Assembly (NCBI RefSeq): GCF_007556755.1
Contig: NZ_VJOO01000013.1
Location: forward strand, 1 to 64,000
DNA: 64,000 bases
Direction: 5' to 3'
Origin: Tepidimonas fonticaldi
GTDB lineage: Bacteria > Pseudomonadota > Gammaproteobacteria > Burkholderiales > Burkholderiaceae_C
Positions 19,336 through 30,560 of the stretch are shown here, piece by piece. Position numbers and translations under genes: made by a program. The notes below the pieces were generated by a model. That model searched no databases. It was given only the letters and a program-made list of their open reading frames with translations, and had not been told where the DNA came from. Position 1 is the stretch's first letter; every line of letters starts with the position of its first letter.

Positions 19336-19887
19336 TCAGCGGACCAGCGGCAGCGACGTTTCCGCGGCATCCACCCGGCGCGCGCCGTTGAAGCGCCGCG
19401 CCCAGTAGCGGTCGTTCATGTCGCTGATCTTGACGCTGTCGCCCTTGCTGGGGGAGTGGATGAACTTGCCATCCCCCAGGTAGACGCCCACATGGCTGAA
19501 CGCCCGGCGCATGGTGTTGAAAAACACCAGATCGCCGGGGCGCAGGTCGTCCTTGGCGATGGGGGTGGTGGCCTGCGCCTGCTCGGCCGCGCGCCGCGGC
19601 AGCACCAGCCCGAGCGTGTTGGCATACACATAGCGCACGAAGCCGCTGCAGTCGAAACCGGTCTCGGCGGTGCTGCCCCCCATGCGGTAGGGCACGCCGA
19701 TCAGGCCCAGCGCGGTGTTCATCAGCTGGCTGGCCATCAGGCCCGTTTCGGTGCCGACCGATTGCAGCTGGCCCAACAGGCCCTCCGCGGCCGGCGCACC
19801 GACCAAGGGAGCGCCCGGCGCCGGGGGCGCGGCATGGGCGGCCACGGTCAGCAGCGCAGACAGAACGAAGGCGGCGATTCGACGCAT
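19336..19887 (-). CDS. NlpC/P60 family peptidoglycan endopeptidase, secreted
   Basis: The 183-residue protein has a signal peptide (MRRIAAFVLSALLTVAAHA) and a C-terminal NlpC/P60 domain. The catalytic Cys80 is in TGFDCSGFVRYVY, His132 in FSHVGVYLGDGKF, and a further His144 in FIHSPSKG. These enzymes cut peptide stems of peptidoglycan, usually between D-Glu and the third residue. The ATG at 19887 gives a proper signal sequence; a longer upstream frame is not needed. It lies 50 bases downstream of holA on the same strand and may be transcribed with it. Confidence 0.9.
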   Translation of the reverse strand: MRRIAAFVLSALLTVAAHAAPPAPGAPLVGAPAAEGLLGQLQSVGTETGLMASQLMNTALGLIGVPYRMGGSTAETGFDCSGFVRYVYANTLGLVLPRRAAEQAQATTPIAKDDLRPGDLVFFNTMRRAFSHVGVYLGDGKFIHSPSKGDSVKISDMNDRYWARRFNGARRVDAAETSLPLVR

Positions 19888-19937
19888 AACCGCGGATGCT
19901 AACAGAAGCCGCGACCGCCCCCCGAGCACCGCACGGC

Positions 19938-20993
19938 TTAGCGTGCGGCGGCACACCCGGCCGCCACGGCAAAGGCTAGGCGTTGCAGCGCCAGCCACGG
20001 ATCGGCCGGCCAGTCGGGGGCGGTCAACCCCTTGACGATGCCATCCACCGTCTGCGCCTCGGCCAGCCAGCGCCCGGTCTGCGCCGCCCGCAGCCGGGGC
20101 AGCAGGCGCTCGTAGCGCTTCTCGCGCGGGCCCCAGACGCGCTGTTCGCGCAGCACCAGCGGCAGGGGTTGCCGGCGGTCCATCGCCAGCCGCACCCGGT
20201 GCAGGGTGCGCAGCTCCTCGGCCAACGCCCAGTGCACAGGCACGGGCGCCACCCCTTCGGCGCGCAGCCCTTCCAACATGCGCTGCACGCGCGGCAGCGC
20301 CCCGTCCAGCACCGCCTCGGGCAGCCGGAAGGGGTCGTAGCGCGCCACGTCCAGCACCGCCGTGCGCACCTGCTCGAACGACAGCTCGCCCGGCGGATAC
20401 AGCAGGCCCAGCTTGGCGACCTCCTGATGCGCCGCGAGCAGGTTCCCCTCCACCCGATCGGCCATGAAGGCGAGGGTGCGCTGCCCCTCCTCCCCCGCAG
20501 CGACATGCTGCCCCTGCTGCCGCAGGCGCTGCGCGATCCAGTCAGGCAGTTGCGCGCGCTCCACCGCGTCCAGGCGGACCACGACGCCATGCGCCGACAG
20601 CGCCGCCCACCACGCGCTCTTGAGGGCGGTACCGTCCAGCCGGGGCAGCAGCACCAGGGTGACGGTGTCCGCCGAGGCGGCGGCGGACTCGGCCAGGCGC
20701 TGCAGCGCCTCGGCCCCGTCCTTGCCCGGTTTGCCCGACGGAATGCGCACTTCGATCAGGCGCTTGTCGGCAAACAGGCTCAGGGCCCCGCCGGCAGCCA
20801 GGATACCGCTCCAGTCCGTGTGCGCACCCGCCACGGTGAACACGCTGCGCTCGACGTGCCCCGCCGCGCGCGCGGCCGCGCGGATGGCGTCCGCCGCCTC
20901 CTGCACCAGCAGGGCCTCGTCGCCATGCACCACATACAAGGGCGCCAGCGCACGCTGGAGCTGGGCGGGCAATTGGGCGGCGCCGATCTGCAT
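19938..20993 (-). CDS. holA: DNA polymerase III subunit delta
   Basis: HolA is the clamp-loader subunit that opens the beta sliding clamp during replication. The 351-residue product matches the family length (E. coli 343). It has the N-terminal segment LYVVHGDEALLVQEAADAIR, the motif LFADKRLIEVRIPSGKPG, and the C-terminal helical part ending in a run of conserved leucine-rich helices. In most beta-proteobacteria holA directly follows leuS and lptE. Here the lptE stop lies about 2.1 kb away, with an arginase gene and a broken ATPase gene in between on the opposite strand, so holA needs its own promoter. Confidence 0.9.
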   Translation of the reverse strand: MQIGAAQLPAQLQRALAPLYVVHGDEALLVQEAADAIRAAARAAGHVERSVFTVAGAHTDWSGILAAGGALSLFADKRLIEVRIPSGKPGKDGAEALQRLAESAAASADTVTLVLLPRLDGTALKSAWWAALSAHGVVVRLDAVERAQLPDWIAQRLRQQGQHVAAGEEGQRTLAFMADRVEGNLLAAHQEVAKLGLLYPPGELSFEQVRTAVLDVARYDPFRLPEAVLDGALPRVQRMLEGLRAEGVAPVPVHWALAEELRTLHRVRLAMDRRQPLPLVLREQRVWGPREKRYERLLPRLRAAQTGRWLAEAQTVDGIVKGLTAPDWPADPWLALQRLAFAVAAGCAAAR

Positions 20994-21053
20994 GGCGGGG
21001 ATTCTAGGCGGCATGCCACACTATTCGCTTCGTCACCACCCACACCGTCCGCC

Positions 21054-22010
21054 ATGAGCACGACTTCGTTTCCCCCCGTCGCCCTCGTGGGCGCCCCCAC
21101 CGACATTGGCGCCGGCGCGCGCGGCGCGTCCATGGGCCCGGAGGCGCTGCGCGTCGCCGGCCTGCAAGCGGCGCTCGAATCCCACGGCCTGCAGGTGGAA
21201 GACCGCGGCAACCTGAGCGGCCCGGCCAACCCCTGGCGCCCGGCCGTGGACGGCTACCGCCACCTGGACGAGGTGGTGGCGTGGAACCGCGCGGTGCACG
21301 ACGCCGTGTATGCCGAGCTGACGAAGGGCCGCCTGCCCATCCTGCTGGGCGGGGACCATTGCCTGGCCATGGGCTCCATCAGCGCCGTGGCGCGCCACTG
21401 CCGCGCCACCGGCCGCAAGCTGCGCGTGCTCTGGCTGGACGCGCACGCGGACTTCAACACCTCGGCGCTCACCCCCAGCGGCAATTTGCACGGCATGCCG
21501 GTGGCGTGCCTGTGCGGCTTTGGCCCCGAGGCGCTGGTGCGCCTGGGTGGCGAGGGCCCGGCGCTGCGGCCCCAGCAGGTGCGCCAGATTGGCATCCGCA
21601 GCGTCGATGCGGGGGAGAAGCGCTTCGTCCACGAGCAGGGCCTGGAGGTGTACGACATGCGCTACATCGACGAAATGGGCATGCGCCACACGATGGAGCA
21701 AGCCCTGGCGGGCCTGGACGCCGACACCCACTTGCATGTCAGCTTCGACGTCGATTTTCTGGACCCCGACATCGCGCCGGGTGTGGGCACGACCGTGCCC
21801 GGCGGCCCCACCTACCGCGAAGCCCAGCTGTGCATGGAGATGATCGCGGACACCGGCCGCCTGGCCAGCCTGGACGTGATGGAGCTGAACCCGGCGCTGG
21901 ACGAGCGCAACCGCACCGCGCTGCTGGCGGTGGATTTGATCGAGAGCCTGTTTGGCAAAAGCACCTTGATGCGCGAGCACCAGGTGCGCAAATCCACGTT
22001 TCAAACGTAA
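21054..22010 (+). CDS. rocF: Arginase (ureohydrolase family)
   Basis: The enzyme hydrolyses arginine to ornithine and urea. The 318-residue protein shows the binuclear manganese motifs GGDH (residues 99-102), DAHAD (129-133) and SFDVDFLDP near 240. It also has the arginase-type N-terminus VALVGAPTDIGAGARGASMGPEALR and the loop TSALTPSGNLHGMP. This loop and N-terminus favour arginase over agmatinase. It starts 60 bases from the holA start on the other strand. It lies within what is normally the lptE-holA junction, so the gene looks inserted. Confidence 0.92.
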   Translation: MSTTSFPPVALVGAPTDIGAGARGASMGPEALRVAGLQAALESHGLQVEDRGNLSGPANPWRPAVDGYRHLDEVVAWNRAVHDAVYAELTKGRLPILLGGDHCLAMGSISAVARHCRATGRKLRVLWLDAHADFNTSALTPSGNLHGMPVACLCGFGPEALVRLGGEGPALRPQQVRQIGIRSVDAGEKRFVHEQGLEVYDMRYIDEMGMRHTMEQALAGLDADTHLHVSFDVDFLDPDIAPGVGTTVPGGPTYREAQLCMEMIADTGRLASLDVMELNPALDERNRTALLAVDLIESLFGKSTLMREHQVRKSTFQT

Positions 22011-22022
22011 ACTTGCAAGACC

Positions 22023-23111
22023 ATGATCCCGCGCGACGCCCACTCCACGCTGCTGCGGCTGGCGCGCGGCTTTCCGGTGCTGGCCATCACCGGGCCGCGC
22101 CAGTCGGGCAAGACCACGCTGGCGCGGCACACGTTCGCCCACCTGCCCTACGTCTCGCTGGAAAACCCCGAGGAGCGCGAGTTCGCCCTCACCGACCCGC
22201 GCGGCTTCCTGGCCCGCTTTCCCGATGGCGCGGTGCTGGACGAGATCCAGCGCTGCCCGGCCCTGCTGTCGTGGTTGCAGGGGCTGGTGGACGAGCGCCG
22301 GCGCATGGGCGACTTCGTCCTGACCGGCTCGCAGCAGTTCGAGCTGGCCCACGGCCTGACGCAGACGCTGGCCGGGCGCGTCGGCCGGCTGGAGCTGCTG
22401 CCGCTGTCGGCCGGCGAGCTGCGGCAGGCCGGCCGGCTGCCGGCCTCGCTGGAGGCGCTGCTGTGGCGCGGCGGCTACCCGCCCCTGTACGACCGGCCGC
22501 TGGAGCCGACCGACTGGCTGCCCGCCTACGTCGCCACTTACGTCGAGCGCGACGTGCGCCAGCTGCTGGAGGTGCGCGACCTGACGCTGTTCCAGCGCTT
22601 CGTGCGCATGTGCGCCGCGCGCACCGGGCAGCTGCTCAACCTGACGGCGCTGGCGGCCGACTGCGGCGTGTCGGCCACCACGGCGCGGCAGTGACTGTCG
22701 GCGCTGGAGGCCAGCTACCTGGTGCTGCGGCTGCCGCCCTACCACCAGAACATCGGCAAGCGGCTGGTCAAGACGCCCAAGCTCTACTTTCTGGACGCCG
22801 GGCTGGCGGCGTGGCTGGCGGGCATCCGCGCGCCGGCCCAGCTGCACACCCACGCGCTGCGCGGCGCGCTGTTCGAGACCTGGGTCGTCTCCGAGGTCGT
22901 CAAGGCGTTCGCCCACTGCGGCCGGTCCACGCCGCTGTTCTTCTGGCGCGACAGCACCGGGCTGGAAGTCGACCTCGTCTGGGAGACCGCCGACGGGCTG
23001 CAGGGGGCGGAAATCACATGGCGGCCTGACCGGTCCTGGACGGACTTGGCCAGATATCCGGGTCGCCCTCAGTTCAGCGACGCCACGGCCGCCAACCGCA
23101 CCAGCAACTGA
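22023..23111 (+). pseudogene. DUF4143-type AAA ATPase, broken by a TGA codon and missing its C-terminus
   Basis: The frame encodes an AAA-type ATPase with Walker A TGPRQSGKTT (about residues 23-32) and a following AVLDEIQRCPALLSWLQ Walker B region. It resembles the DUF4143 ATPases often found alone or with toxins. An in-frame TGA at 22692 follows GCGCGGCAG; the reading frame continues unchanged to 23111, with the DUF4143 segment LRLPPYHQNIGKRLVKTPKL and FFWRDSTGLEVDLVWE. A single change from TGG (Trp) would explain the stop. The protein also ends early, after GAEITW, where intact homologues continue into a nuclease-like fold. Its end overlaps the lptE 3' end. Two separate lesions argue for a decayed gene. 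Confidence 0.8.
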
Positions 23112-23608
23112 CGCACGACTGCTGCGCGCATGTCGTCGAACAGCAAGGCCTCTTCGGTCTCTTTGCCGAGCACCACGGTTTCGGAGAAACTCAGCTCGCG
23201 CTCCTGCAGCAGCTCGGTGGGGGGGATCAGCTCGCGCCCGCTCGGTGTGCGCAGGGCGAACCGGAAACGCCGCCGCAACGCCAGCTCGCGCACCTGGCCG
23301 GCGGCCGTGGTGCCGACCACGACGCGCTCGCGCTGGTCCTGCAGCACCTGCAACACCACCTCCGCAGCCGGCGCCGGCCCAGGCCCCGGTGCGGATGGCA
23401 CCAAGGTGTCCAGCACCCCCACACCGGCCGCTTGGAGCTGGGCGCGCAGGCTCTCCAGCACGTCGGAGTCGGCGGCCGCCTGCAGCCGCAGCGTGCGGAA
23501 CGCAAAGCGCAGGCCCGTCCCCCGCAGCTGGAAGCCGCAGCCCGCCAGGGCCGTGGCCGCCCAGGCCCCGACCGCCAGCCCGCGCATCCAGGCACGCCGC
23601 GTCGCCAC
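23069..23608 (-). CDS. lptE: LPS-assembly lipoprotein LptE
   Basis: LptE plugs the LptD barrel and helps place lipopolysaccharide at the outer membrane. The 179-residue product has a lipobox LAGC followed by GFQLRGTGLRFAF, the conserved start of mature LptE. The GTG at 23608 lies just after the leuS stop. An ATG at 23587 would give a 172-residue protein with the same lipobox, and I cannot decide between them. It has the standard position behind leuS. Its last 43 bases overlap the decayed ATPase gene on the opposite strand. Confidence 0.88.
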   Translation of the reverse strand: MATRRAWMRGLAVGAWAATALAGCGFQLRGTGLRFAFRTLRLQAAADSDVLESLRAQLQAAGVGVLDTLVPSAPGPGPAPAAEVVLQVLQDQRERVVVGTTAAGQVRELALRRRFRFALRTPSGRELIPPTELLQERELSFSETVVLGKETEEALLFDDMRAAVVRQLLVRLAAVASLN

Positions 23609-23610
23609 GC

Positions 23611-26313
23611 TCAGACCACCACGTTGACCAGGCGGCCCGGCACCACCACCACCTTGCGGGCGGGCTGACCGTCGCTGAATCGGGCAAATTCCGGCGAGGC
23701 CAGCGCCGCCGCCTCGATGGCCGCCCGGTCGGCATCGGCCGGGACGGTCAGGCTGCCGCGCAGCTTGCCGTTGATCTGCAGCACCAGCTCCACCTCGTCG
23801 CGGCGCAGCGCCGCCTCGTCCGCCTGCGGCCACGGCGCATCCAGCAGATCACCCAGCGCGCCGGCGTAGCCCAGCGACTGCCACAGGGCGTGCGTCAGGT
23901 GCGGCGTGGCCGGGTACAGGCAGCGCAGCAGGATGCCGAAGCCCTCGATCAGCGCCACGCCGCCGCCGGGCTCGTCCGCCGGGTCGAACGCCTCCAGCGC
24001 GTTGAGCATCTTCATGCAGCCCGACACCACGGTGTTGTACTGCATGCGCTGGTAGTCGTAGTCCACCTGCTTGAGCACGGTGTGGATCTCGTGGCGCAGC
24101 GCCTTGGCGCGCTTGCCATAGGCCACATCAGCCAGCGATGCTGCGCCCTGCGCGGCCTGTGCCGCGCCGGCCCAATCGGCCTGCGCGAGCCGCTGGCCAA
24201 ACGCCCAGACGCGCTTGAGGAAGCGGTAGCTGCCCTCCACCGCGGCGTCGTTCCACTCCAGCGTCGCCTCCGGCGGCGCGGTGAACATGGTGTAGAGCCG
24301 CGCGGTGTCGGCGCCGTAGCGCTCGATCAGGTCCTGCGGATCGACGCCGTTGTTCTTGGACTTGGACATCGTGCCGACGCCCTCGTAGTCGATCGGCGTG
24401 CCGGCTGGCAGCACGCCGTCGCTGCTCGCCACGTCGCGCTTGAGGCGCGCGCCGACGATCTTGCCGCCCTCATCCAGCACATGTTCCACATCGTGCGGCC
24501 AGAAGTACTCCTTGGCCCCCTTGGCGGTGCGGCGGCTGTAGATGTGGTTGAGCACCATGCCCTGTGTGAGCAGGCGCTTGAACGGCTCGTCCACCTGCAC
24601 CAGCCCCAGGTCGCGCATCACCTTGGTCCAGAAGCGCGCGTACAGCAGGTGCAGGATCGCGTGCTCGATGCCGCCGATGTACTGGTCCATCGGCATCCAG
24701 TAGCGGGTCCCGTCGGCCACCATCGCATCGGCATTGGTCGGGTCGCAATAGCGCATGAAGTACCAGGACGAATCGACGAAGGTGTCCATGGTGTCGGTTT
24801 CGCGCCGCGCGGGCTTGCCGCACTTCGGGCAATCGACCTTCAGGAACGCCTCGCACTTGGCCAGCGGGTTGCCGCTGCCGTCGGGGATCAGGTCTTCCGG
24901 CAGCACGACCGGCAGGTCCTCATAGGGCACCGGCACCGGGCCGCAGTCGTCGCAGTGGATGATCGGGATCGGCGTGCCCCAGTAGCGCTGGCGGCTGATG
25001 CCCCAGTCGCGCAGGCGGTAAGTGACTTTTTTCTCGCCCAGGCCCTGGGCGGCCAGCAGCTCGGCTGCTTTGTCCACCGCAGCCTGGAAGGGCAAGCCGT
25101 TGAGCGGGCCAGAGTTGACGCAGCGGCCCCGTTGCTTGTCGGCGTACCACTCGGCCCAGGTATCGGCGGAGAACGTCTCCCCCTCCACCGCAATGACCGG
25201 CTTGATCGGCAGGCCGTACTTCTTGGCGAACGCGAAGTCGCGCTCGTCGTGCGCCGGCACGCCCATCACCGCGCCGTCGCCGTAGCCCATCAGCACGTAG
25301 TTGCCGACCCACACCGGCACCGCCTCGCCGGTGAGCGGATGCGTGACGGTCAGGCCCGTCGGCATGCCTTCCTTTTCTTTGAGCGCCAGCTCGGCCTCGG
25401 TGGTGCCGCCGAGCTTGCAGCGCTCGATGAAGGCCGCAAGCGCCGGGTTGCCGCGCGCGGCGTGCGCCGCCAGCGGGTGCTCCGGCGCCACGGCGCAGAA
25501 GGTCACGCCCATGATGGTGTCGGCGCGGGTGGTGAACACCCACAGCCGCCCGTCCTGGATCGGCTGCCCCTGCTCGTCGCGGATGTCGTGCGGAAAGGCG
25601 AAGCGCACGCCCTCGCTCTTGCCGATCCAGTTCTCCTGCATCAGCCGCACGCGCTCGGGCCAGCCGGCGAGGAAATTCGGATCGTCCGGGTTGGCCACCG
25701 CCGACAGCAGCTCCTCCGCGTACTTCGTGATCGCCAGGTAGTAGCCGGGGATCTCGCGCTTTTCCACCAGCGCGCCGGTGCGCCAGCCGCGCCCGTCGAT
25801 GACCTGCTCGTTGGCCAGCACGGTCTGGTCGACCGGGTCCCAGTTGACCACCTGCGTCTTGCGGTAGGCGATGCCCTTTTCCAGCATCTTCAGGAACAGC
25901 CACTGGTTCCACTTGTAATAGTCCGGGCTGCAGGTGGCGATCTCGCGGCTCCAGTCGATGGCCAGGCCCATCGCCTGCATCTGCCGCTTCATGTAGGCGA
26001 TGTTGTCGTAGGTCCACTTCGCCGGCGGCACGCCGTTTTTGATCGCGGCGTTCTCGGCCGGCAGGCCGAAGGCGTCCCAGCCCATCGGCATGAGGACGTT
26101 CCAGCCCTTCATGCGCAGCTGGCGCGCCATCATGTCGTTGATGGTGTAGTTGCGCACATGCCCCATGTGCAGCTTGCCGCTGGGGTAGGGCAGCATGGAG
26201 CAGGCGTAGAACTTGGGCTTGGTCGCGTCTTCGGTAACGCGGTAGGCGTCGCGCGCGGCCCAGTGGGCCTGGGCGGCGGCCTCGACGTCGCGGGGGGAGT
26301 AGGTGTCTTGCAT
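23611..26313 (-). CDS. leuS: Leucyl-tRNA synthetase
   Basis: LeuS charges tRNA-Leu and edits misacylated tRNA. The 900-residue protein has the class I HIGH motif as HMGH within [16 protein letters not shown] (residues 43-56). The CP1 editing domain follows, with [12 protein letters not shown]-type residues. The zinc-type segment [25 protein letters not shown] is partly visible, and the KMSKS motif reads MSKSKNNG near residue 646. ATG at 26313 gives the family length; an upstream in-frame start only adds a low-complexity leader. It is followed by lptE, and its start is 99 bases from the dapB stop. Confidence 0.96.
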   Translation of the reverse strand: MQDTYSPRDVEAAAQAHWAARDAYRVTEDATKPKFYACSMLPYPSGKLHMGHVRNYTINDMMARQLRMKGWNVLMPMGWDAFGLPAENAAIKNGVPPAKWTYDNIAYMKRQMQAMGLAIDWSREIATCSPDYYKWNQWLFLKMLEKGIAYRKTQVVNWDPVDQTVLANEQVIDGRGWRTGALVEKREIPGYYLAITKYAEELLSAVANPDDPNFLAGWPERVRLMQENWIGKSEGVRFAFPHDIRDEQGQPIQDGRLWVFTTRADTIMGVTFCAVAPEHPLAAHAARGNPALAAFIERCKLGGTTEAELALKEKEGMPTGLTVTHPLTGEAVPVWVGNYVLMGYGDGAVMGVPAHDERDFAFAKKYGLPIKPVIAVEGETFSADTWAEWYADKQRGRCVNSGPLNGLPFQAAVDKAAELLAAQGLGEKKVTYRLRDWGISRQRYWGTPIPIIHCDDCGPVPVPYEDLPVVLPEDLIPDGSGNPLAKCEAFLKVDCPKCGKPARRETDTMDTFVDSSWYFMRYCDPTNADAMVADGTRYWMPMDQYIGGIEHAILHLLYARFWTKVMRDLGLVQVDEPFKRLLTQGMVLNHIYSRRTAKGAKEYFWPHDVEHVLDEGGKIVGARLKRDVASSDGVLPAGTPIDYEGVGTMSKSKNNGVDPQDLIERYGADTARLYTMFTAPPEATLEWNDAAVEGSYRFLKRVWAFGQRLAQADWAGAAQAAQGAASLADVAYGKRAKALRHEIHTVLKQVDYDYQRMQYNTVVSGCMKMLNALEAFDPADEPGGGVALIEGFGILLRCLYPATPHLTHALWQSLGYAGALGDLLDAPWPQADEAALRRDEVELVLQINGKLRGSLTVPADADRAAIEAAALASPEFARFSDGQPARKVVVVPGRLVNVVV

Positions 26314-26412
26314 GGCGCAGGGTCGACAACGAGGGGGCGGACCGCGCCCGGTGCGCGGCCCAATGTTGCGCGACATTGTAGGTGGAGCGCCCCCGCCGGC
26401 GCCCGCGCCACT

Positions 26413-27246
<834 letters not shown>

Positions 27247-27849
27247 TCAGCGCGGCTCGAGCGGCGGATAGCTCGGCGCCGCGGCGGGGGCGGGGCTGGC
27301 GGCGGGTTCGGCGGCAGCGGGCACGGGGCTGGCGGTGCGGGGGGCGGGCGCCTTGGCCTCGAAGGCCTTGAGCTGCTCCTCGGTCGCCTCGAGCACCGGG
27401 GGCTGTGCGGCCTTGCGGCGCACGTCCAGGGAAGAGACGAACTCCTCCTCGGTGGGCAATTCATCGGCCTGCACCCGCTCCAGCCGGTCGCCCTGGAAGA
27501 ACACGCTGACCACGCGGCGCTGCGGGGCCTGGCCCTGGCGCTGGAAGGTGAAGACGTAATCCCAGCGGTTCGCGTGGAAGACGCTGGCCACCAGCGGCGT
27601 GCCAAGAATGGCCTGCACCTGCTCGCGCGTCATGCCGGGCTGCAGGGCTTGCACCTGCTCGCGCACGACCACGTTGCCCTGCAGGATGTCCATGCGATAG
27701 GGGGTGACCAGACCGCCGATGGTGGACAGCCGCGACGCGGCCCCGTCCAGGGCGCTGCAGCCGGCCAGGGCCAGCAGCGGGGCGAGCCAGACAGCCCGGC
27801 GCACCAGGCGCCGCGGGGTCGAGGGCATCGGGGGGGCGGCAGGTTTCAT
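27247..27849 (-). CDS. bamE: Outer membrane protein assembly factor BamE
   Basis: BamE is a lipoprotein of the BAM complex that inserts beta-barrel proteins into the outer membrane. The 200-residue product has a lipobox LAGC (Cys near residue 31) and the core motif [20 protein letters not shown]. The segment [20 protein letters not shown] follows, characteristic of the SmpA/OmlA fold. A C-terminal Ala/Pro-rich tail of about 60 residues is longer than in E. coli (113 residues in total) but common in Burkholderiales. It is divergent from fur. Confidence 0.94.
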   Translation of the reverse strand: MKPAAPPMPSTPRRLVRRAVWLAPLLALAGCSALDGAASRLSTIGGLVTPYRMDILQGNVVVREQVQALQPGMTREQVQAILGTPLVASVFHANRWDYVFTFQRQGQAPQRRVVSVFFQGDRLERVQADELPTEEEFVSSLDVRRKAAQPPVLEATEEQLKAFEAKAPAPRTASPVPAAAEPAASPAPAAAPSYPPLEPR

Positions 27850-27958
27850 GGCGTGGGACGAATGGGCACACGGGCGCGCAGGACTCGGCGCGAGGTTATA
27901 TCATCGGGCCCATTGTAGTGGCGCGCGCCCCGGGCCGCCCGCATCCCCCCCCGCACGC

Positions 27959-28399
27959 ATGACCGGCATCGAAGAACTCAAGAACACGGGGCTCAAGGCC
28001 ACGTTGCCGCGACTGAAGATCCTGGAGATCTTCCAGTCGGGGCGCCAGCGCCACATGACGGCCGAGGACGTCTTCAAGGTGCTGCTGGACGAGCAGTCCG
28101 ACATTGGCCTGGCCACCGTGTACCGGGTGTTGATGCAGTTCGAGCAGGCCGGCATTCTGGTGCGCAGCAACTTCGAGTCTGGCAAGGCGGTCTACGAGCT
28201 CAACGAAGGCCAGCACCACGACCACTTGGTGTGCCTGGATTGCGGCCGGGTGGAGGAGTTTTACGACGCCGAGATCGAGCGGCGCCAGCAGGCCATCGCG
28301 CAGGAACGCGGCTTTGCCCTGCAGGAGCACGCGCTGTCGCTGTACGCCCACTGCCAGCGGACCGACTGCCCCCACCGCAGCCGGCCACGGCGGGGCTGA
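27959..28399 (+). CDS. fur: Ferric uptake regulator
   Basis: Fur represses iron-uptake genes when bound to Fe(II). The 146-residue protein shows the winged-helix part [15 protein letters not shown] and [19 protein letters not shown]. The metal-binding segment is [16 protein letters not shown], with the CxxC pair and a further C-terminal CQRTDCPH. The start is the first ATG after a 109-base gap from divergent bamE; its ribosome-binding site is weak. fur divergent from bamE is a conserved proteobacterial pair. The gap includes an AT-rich TTATATCATC stretch at about 27896-27905 that could be part of a promoter. Confidence 0.95.
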   Translation: MTGIEELKNTGLKATLPRLKILEIFQSGRQRHMTAEDVFKVLLDEQSDIGLATVYRVLMQFEQAGILVRSNFESGKAVYELNEGQHHDHLVCLDCGRVEEFYDAEIERRQQAIAQERGFALQEHALSLYAHCQRTDCPHRSRPRRG

Positions 28400-28429
28400 C
28401 GGGGCAAACCGGGCAGGGACACCCCTGGA

Positions 28430-29380
28430 TCAATCGTCGCGCAGCATGGCGGCGCGCTGGCGTTGCACGAATTCCTGGTAGGTGTCGATGCCGCGCAACT
28501 GCAAAATGGCGTTGCGCACGGCGGCCTCGACCAGCACGGCGATGTTGCGCCCCGCCACCACCGGAATGACGGCCTTGCGGATGGCGACACCGAGCACGTC
28601 CTGGTAGATGGGCTCGCTGGGCAGGCGCTCGTAGTCGCGCTCCAGCGTCGCCTGGCGCACCAGGTGGACGATCAGGCGCAGCCGCATCTTGCGGCGCACC
28701 GCCGTTTCGCCAAAGATGGCCTTGATGTCCAGCAGGCCGATGCCGCGCACTTCCAGCAGGTTTTGCAGCAGATCGGGGCAGCGGCCTTCGACGATGGTCT
28801 GGTTGACGCGGTAGACATCGACCGCGTCATCGGCCACCAAGCCGTGGCCGCGCGAGATCAGCTCCAGGCCCAGCTCGCTCTTGCCCAGGCCGGATTCGCC
28901 GGTGATCAACACGCCCAGCCCCAGAATGTCCATGAAGACGCCGTGCATCGTCGCCCGCTCGGCGAAGTGGCGCGACAGGTAGGCGCGCAGCACGTCGATC
29001 ACGAACGCCGCCGACGCCGCCGTGGCAAACAGCGGGATGTGCGCGCGCTCGCACATCGCCACCAGCTCGGCCGGCGGCGTCTGGTCGTCGGCGACGACGA
29101 GCAGCGGCGGCTCCAGCGTGACGATGCGCGCGACACGGCGGCGGCAGTCCTCCGCCGTGGAATTGAGCAGGTAGGCGACCTCGCGCACGCCCAGCACCTG
29201 GGCGCGGTAGGGGTGGATGTAATTGAGGTGTCCAACCAGATCGGCGCCCGAGCGGGCCTCGGACACCGCCTTGTCGTGAAAGCGCCGCTCGGACGCCGTC
29301 TGCCCCGCGACCCACTGCCATTTGAGGGTCTCGCGGTGGTCCTCGAACAGGACGTCGGCGCTGACGGCGCTGGGCTTCAT
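28430..29380 (-). CDS. hprK: HPr kinase/phosphorylase
   Basis: HprK phosphorylates and dephosphorylates HPr on serine. The 316-residue protein has the P-loop GESGLGKSE (161-169), a conserved histidine in TMHGVFMDI (His146), and the C-terminal HprK signature [18 protein letters not shown]. In beta-proteobacteria the gene belongs to the nitrogen PTS group with ptsN, as here: it starts 37 bases after ptsN on the same strand. It ends 30 bases from the convergent fur stop. Confidence 0.94.
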   Translation of the reverse strand: MKPSAVSADVLFEDHRETLKWQWVAGQTASERRFHDKAVSEARSGADLVGHLNYIHPYRAQVLGVREVAYLLNSTAEDCRRRVARIVTLEPPLLVVADDQTPPAELVAMCERAHIPLFATAASAAFVIDVLRAYLSRHFAERATMHGVFMDILGLGVLITGESGLGKSELGLELISRGHGLVADDAVDVYRVNQTIVEGRCPDLLQNLLEVRGIGLLDIKAIFGETAVRRKMRLRLIVHLVRQATLERDYERLPSEPIYQDVLGVAIRKAVIPVVAGRNIAVLVEAAVRNAILQLRGIDTYQEFVQRQRAAMLRDD

Positions 29381-29417
29381 GATGGACTTGCCGGCGGCGC
29401 ACGGCCGCCGGGCGCGA

Positions 29418-29888
29418 TCAGGCGGCCGCGTGCGCGGACTGCCAGCCCGCGATCAGGCCGTGCAAGGTGGCGGCATTGTCGGCGCTGCGCAGCTTCTCGC
29501 GCAACGCGGCGTCGCTCAACAGCTCGGCGATTTCGGACAGGATCTCCAGATGCTTCTGGGTGGCCGCCTCGGGCACGAGCAAAAAAATCAACAGGTTGAC
29601 GGGCTGCTCGTCCGGCGCGTCGAAGCCGATCGGCTGGGCGAGCTGGAACACCGCCGCCATGGGTTGCTTCAGGCCCTTGATGCGCCCGTGCGGGATGGCC
29701 ACGCCATGCCCCAGCCCGGTGGAGCCCAGGCGCTCGCGCGCAAAGAGGCTGTCGGTGACGAGCGCGCGGTTGAGGCCATGCAGGGATTCGAACAGCAGAC
29801 CGGCCTCCTCGAACGCGCGCTTCTTGCTCGTGGCCTCGACGGCCACGAGCACGTGTTCGGGCGGCAGGATCGCAGAGAGTCGGTTCAT
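29418..29888 (-). CDS. ptsN: PTS IIA-like nitrogen-regulatory protein
   Basis: PtsN (EIIA-Ntr) is the terminal phospho-acceptor of the nitrogen PTS and regulates potassium uptake and other targets. The 156-residue protein has the phosphorylated histidine at residue 67 in [12 protein letters not shown] and the family segment [17 protein letters not shown] at 29888 gives the expected length. It follows hpf by 132 bases, in which a hairpin lies (29960-29987), and precedes hprK. The usual upstream gene rpoN is not in this neighbourhood. Confidence 0.94.
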   Translation of the reverse strand: MNRLSAILPPEHVLVAVEATSKKRAFEEAGLLFESLHGLNRALVTDSLFARERLGSTGLGHGVAIPHGRIKGLKQPMAAVFQLAQPIGFDAPDEQPVNLLIFLLVPEAATQKHLEILSEIAELLSDAALREKLRSADNAATLHGLIAGWQSAHAAA

Positions 29889-29959
29889 CGGGGTATGCCT
29901 CGAAACGAGGGGGCCATTATGCCCCCATCGCCGCCGCGCTGCCGTGGCCCGAAAACGAC

Positions 29960-29987
29960 AAACCGCTTGACGGCAGCCAAGCGGTTT
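29960..29987 (-). terminator. Hairpin between hpf and ptsN
   Basis: AAACCGCTTG (29960-29969) and CAAGCGGTTT (29978-29987) form a perfect 10-bp stem with an eight-base loop. On the minus-strand message it lies just after the hpf stop. Only a short TTTT follows, six bases on, so it may be a partial terminator or a processing site that separates hpf from ptsN expression. Confidence 0.55.
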
Positions 29988-30020
29988 GCGGCGGGGCAGC
30001 AGCGGCTGCCCAGAAAACAC

Positions 30021-30353
30021 TCAGACGACTTCGCGCTTGAGCGGCAGGTGGTGATGCTCCTGCGCCTTGTCCTTGTAGCGCAGCACCTGGCGATCGAGCT
30101 TGTCGGCCAGCTCATCGACCGCCGCGTACAGGTCGGCGTGCGTGCTTTCGGCGTAAATGTCCTTGCCCTTGACGTGTATGTTGCACTCGGCCTTCTGACG
30201 GTGATCCTTGTCCTTGATTTTGTCGACGGTGAGCAGGACGCGGATGTCCACCACCTGATCGAAATGGCGCGAGATGCGCTCCAGCTTGCTCGCCACGTAG
30301 CTGCGCAGTGCCGGGGTGACGTCGAGGTGGTGTCCGCTGATGGTCAGGTTCAT
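30021..30353 (-). CDS. hpf: Ribosome hibernation promoting factor (short form)
   Basis: HPF binds the 30S subunit and promotes dimerisation and silencing of ribosomes in slow growth. The 110-residue protein begins [20 protein letters not shown] and includes [20 protein letters not shown] and [15 protein letters not shown], typical of the short HPF/YhbH family. AAAGGAGG stands eight bases upstream of the ATG, one of the best ribosome-binding sites in the window. The gene is normally placed between rpoN and ptsN; here the rpoN place is taken by divergent corA. Confidence 0.93.
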   Translation of the reverse strand: MNLTISGHHLDVTPALRSYVASKLERISRHFDQVVDIRVLLTVDKIKDKDHRQKAECNIHVKGKDIYAESTHADLYAAVDELADKLDRQVLRYKDKAQEHHHLPLKREVV

Positions 30354-30560
30354 GAAGAGCCTCCTTTCGCTCCGGGGAATGGTTCGGCTGCCGAGGGCCG
30401 AACGGCGGGGCCGGACGGGCCGACCCCTCGCCTCTACTATGCCTGTTTGAAGCGGGCGTGACAAGCGCAGTTCCCGGCCTGCGAGCGCGCCGCCACCGTC
30501 CCCACCGCGCGCACGGTGCGATAATCCGGGCCGTACTTTTTTGTTGGAGTCCCCGCCGTG

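Noticed and set aside
22692-22694. TGA as a selenocysteine codon in the ATPase gene
   Set aside because: The expected residue in this family is Trp, no selenocysteine hairpin is obvious after it, and the gene also lacks its C-terminus.
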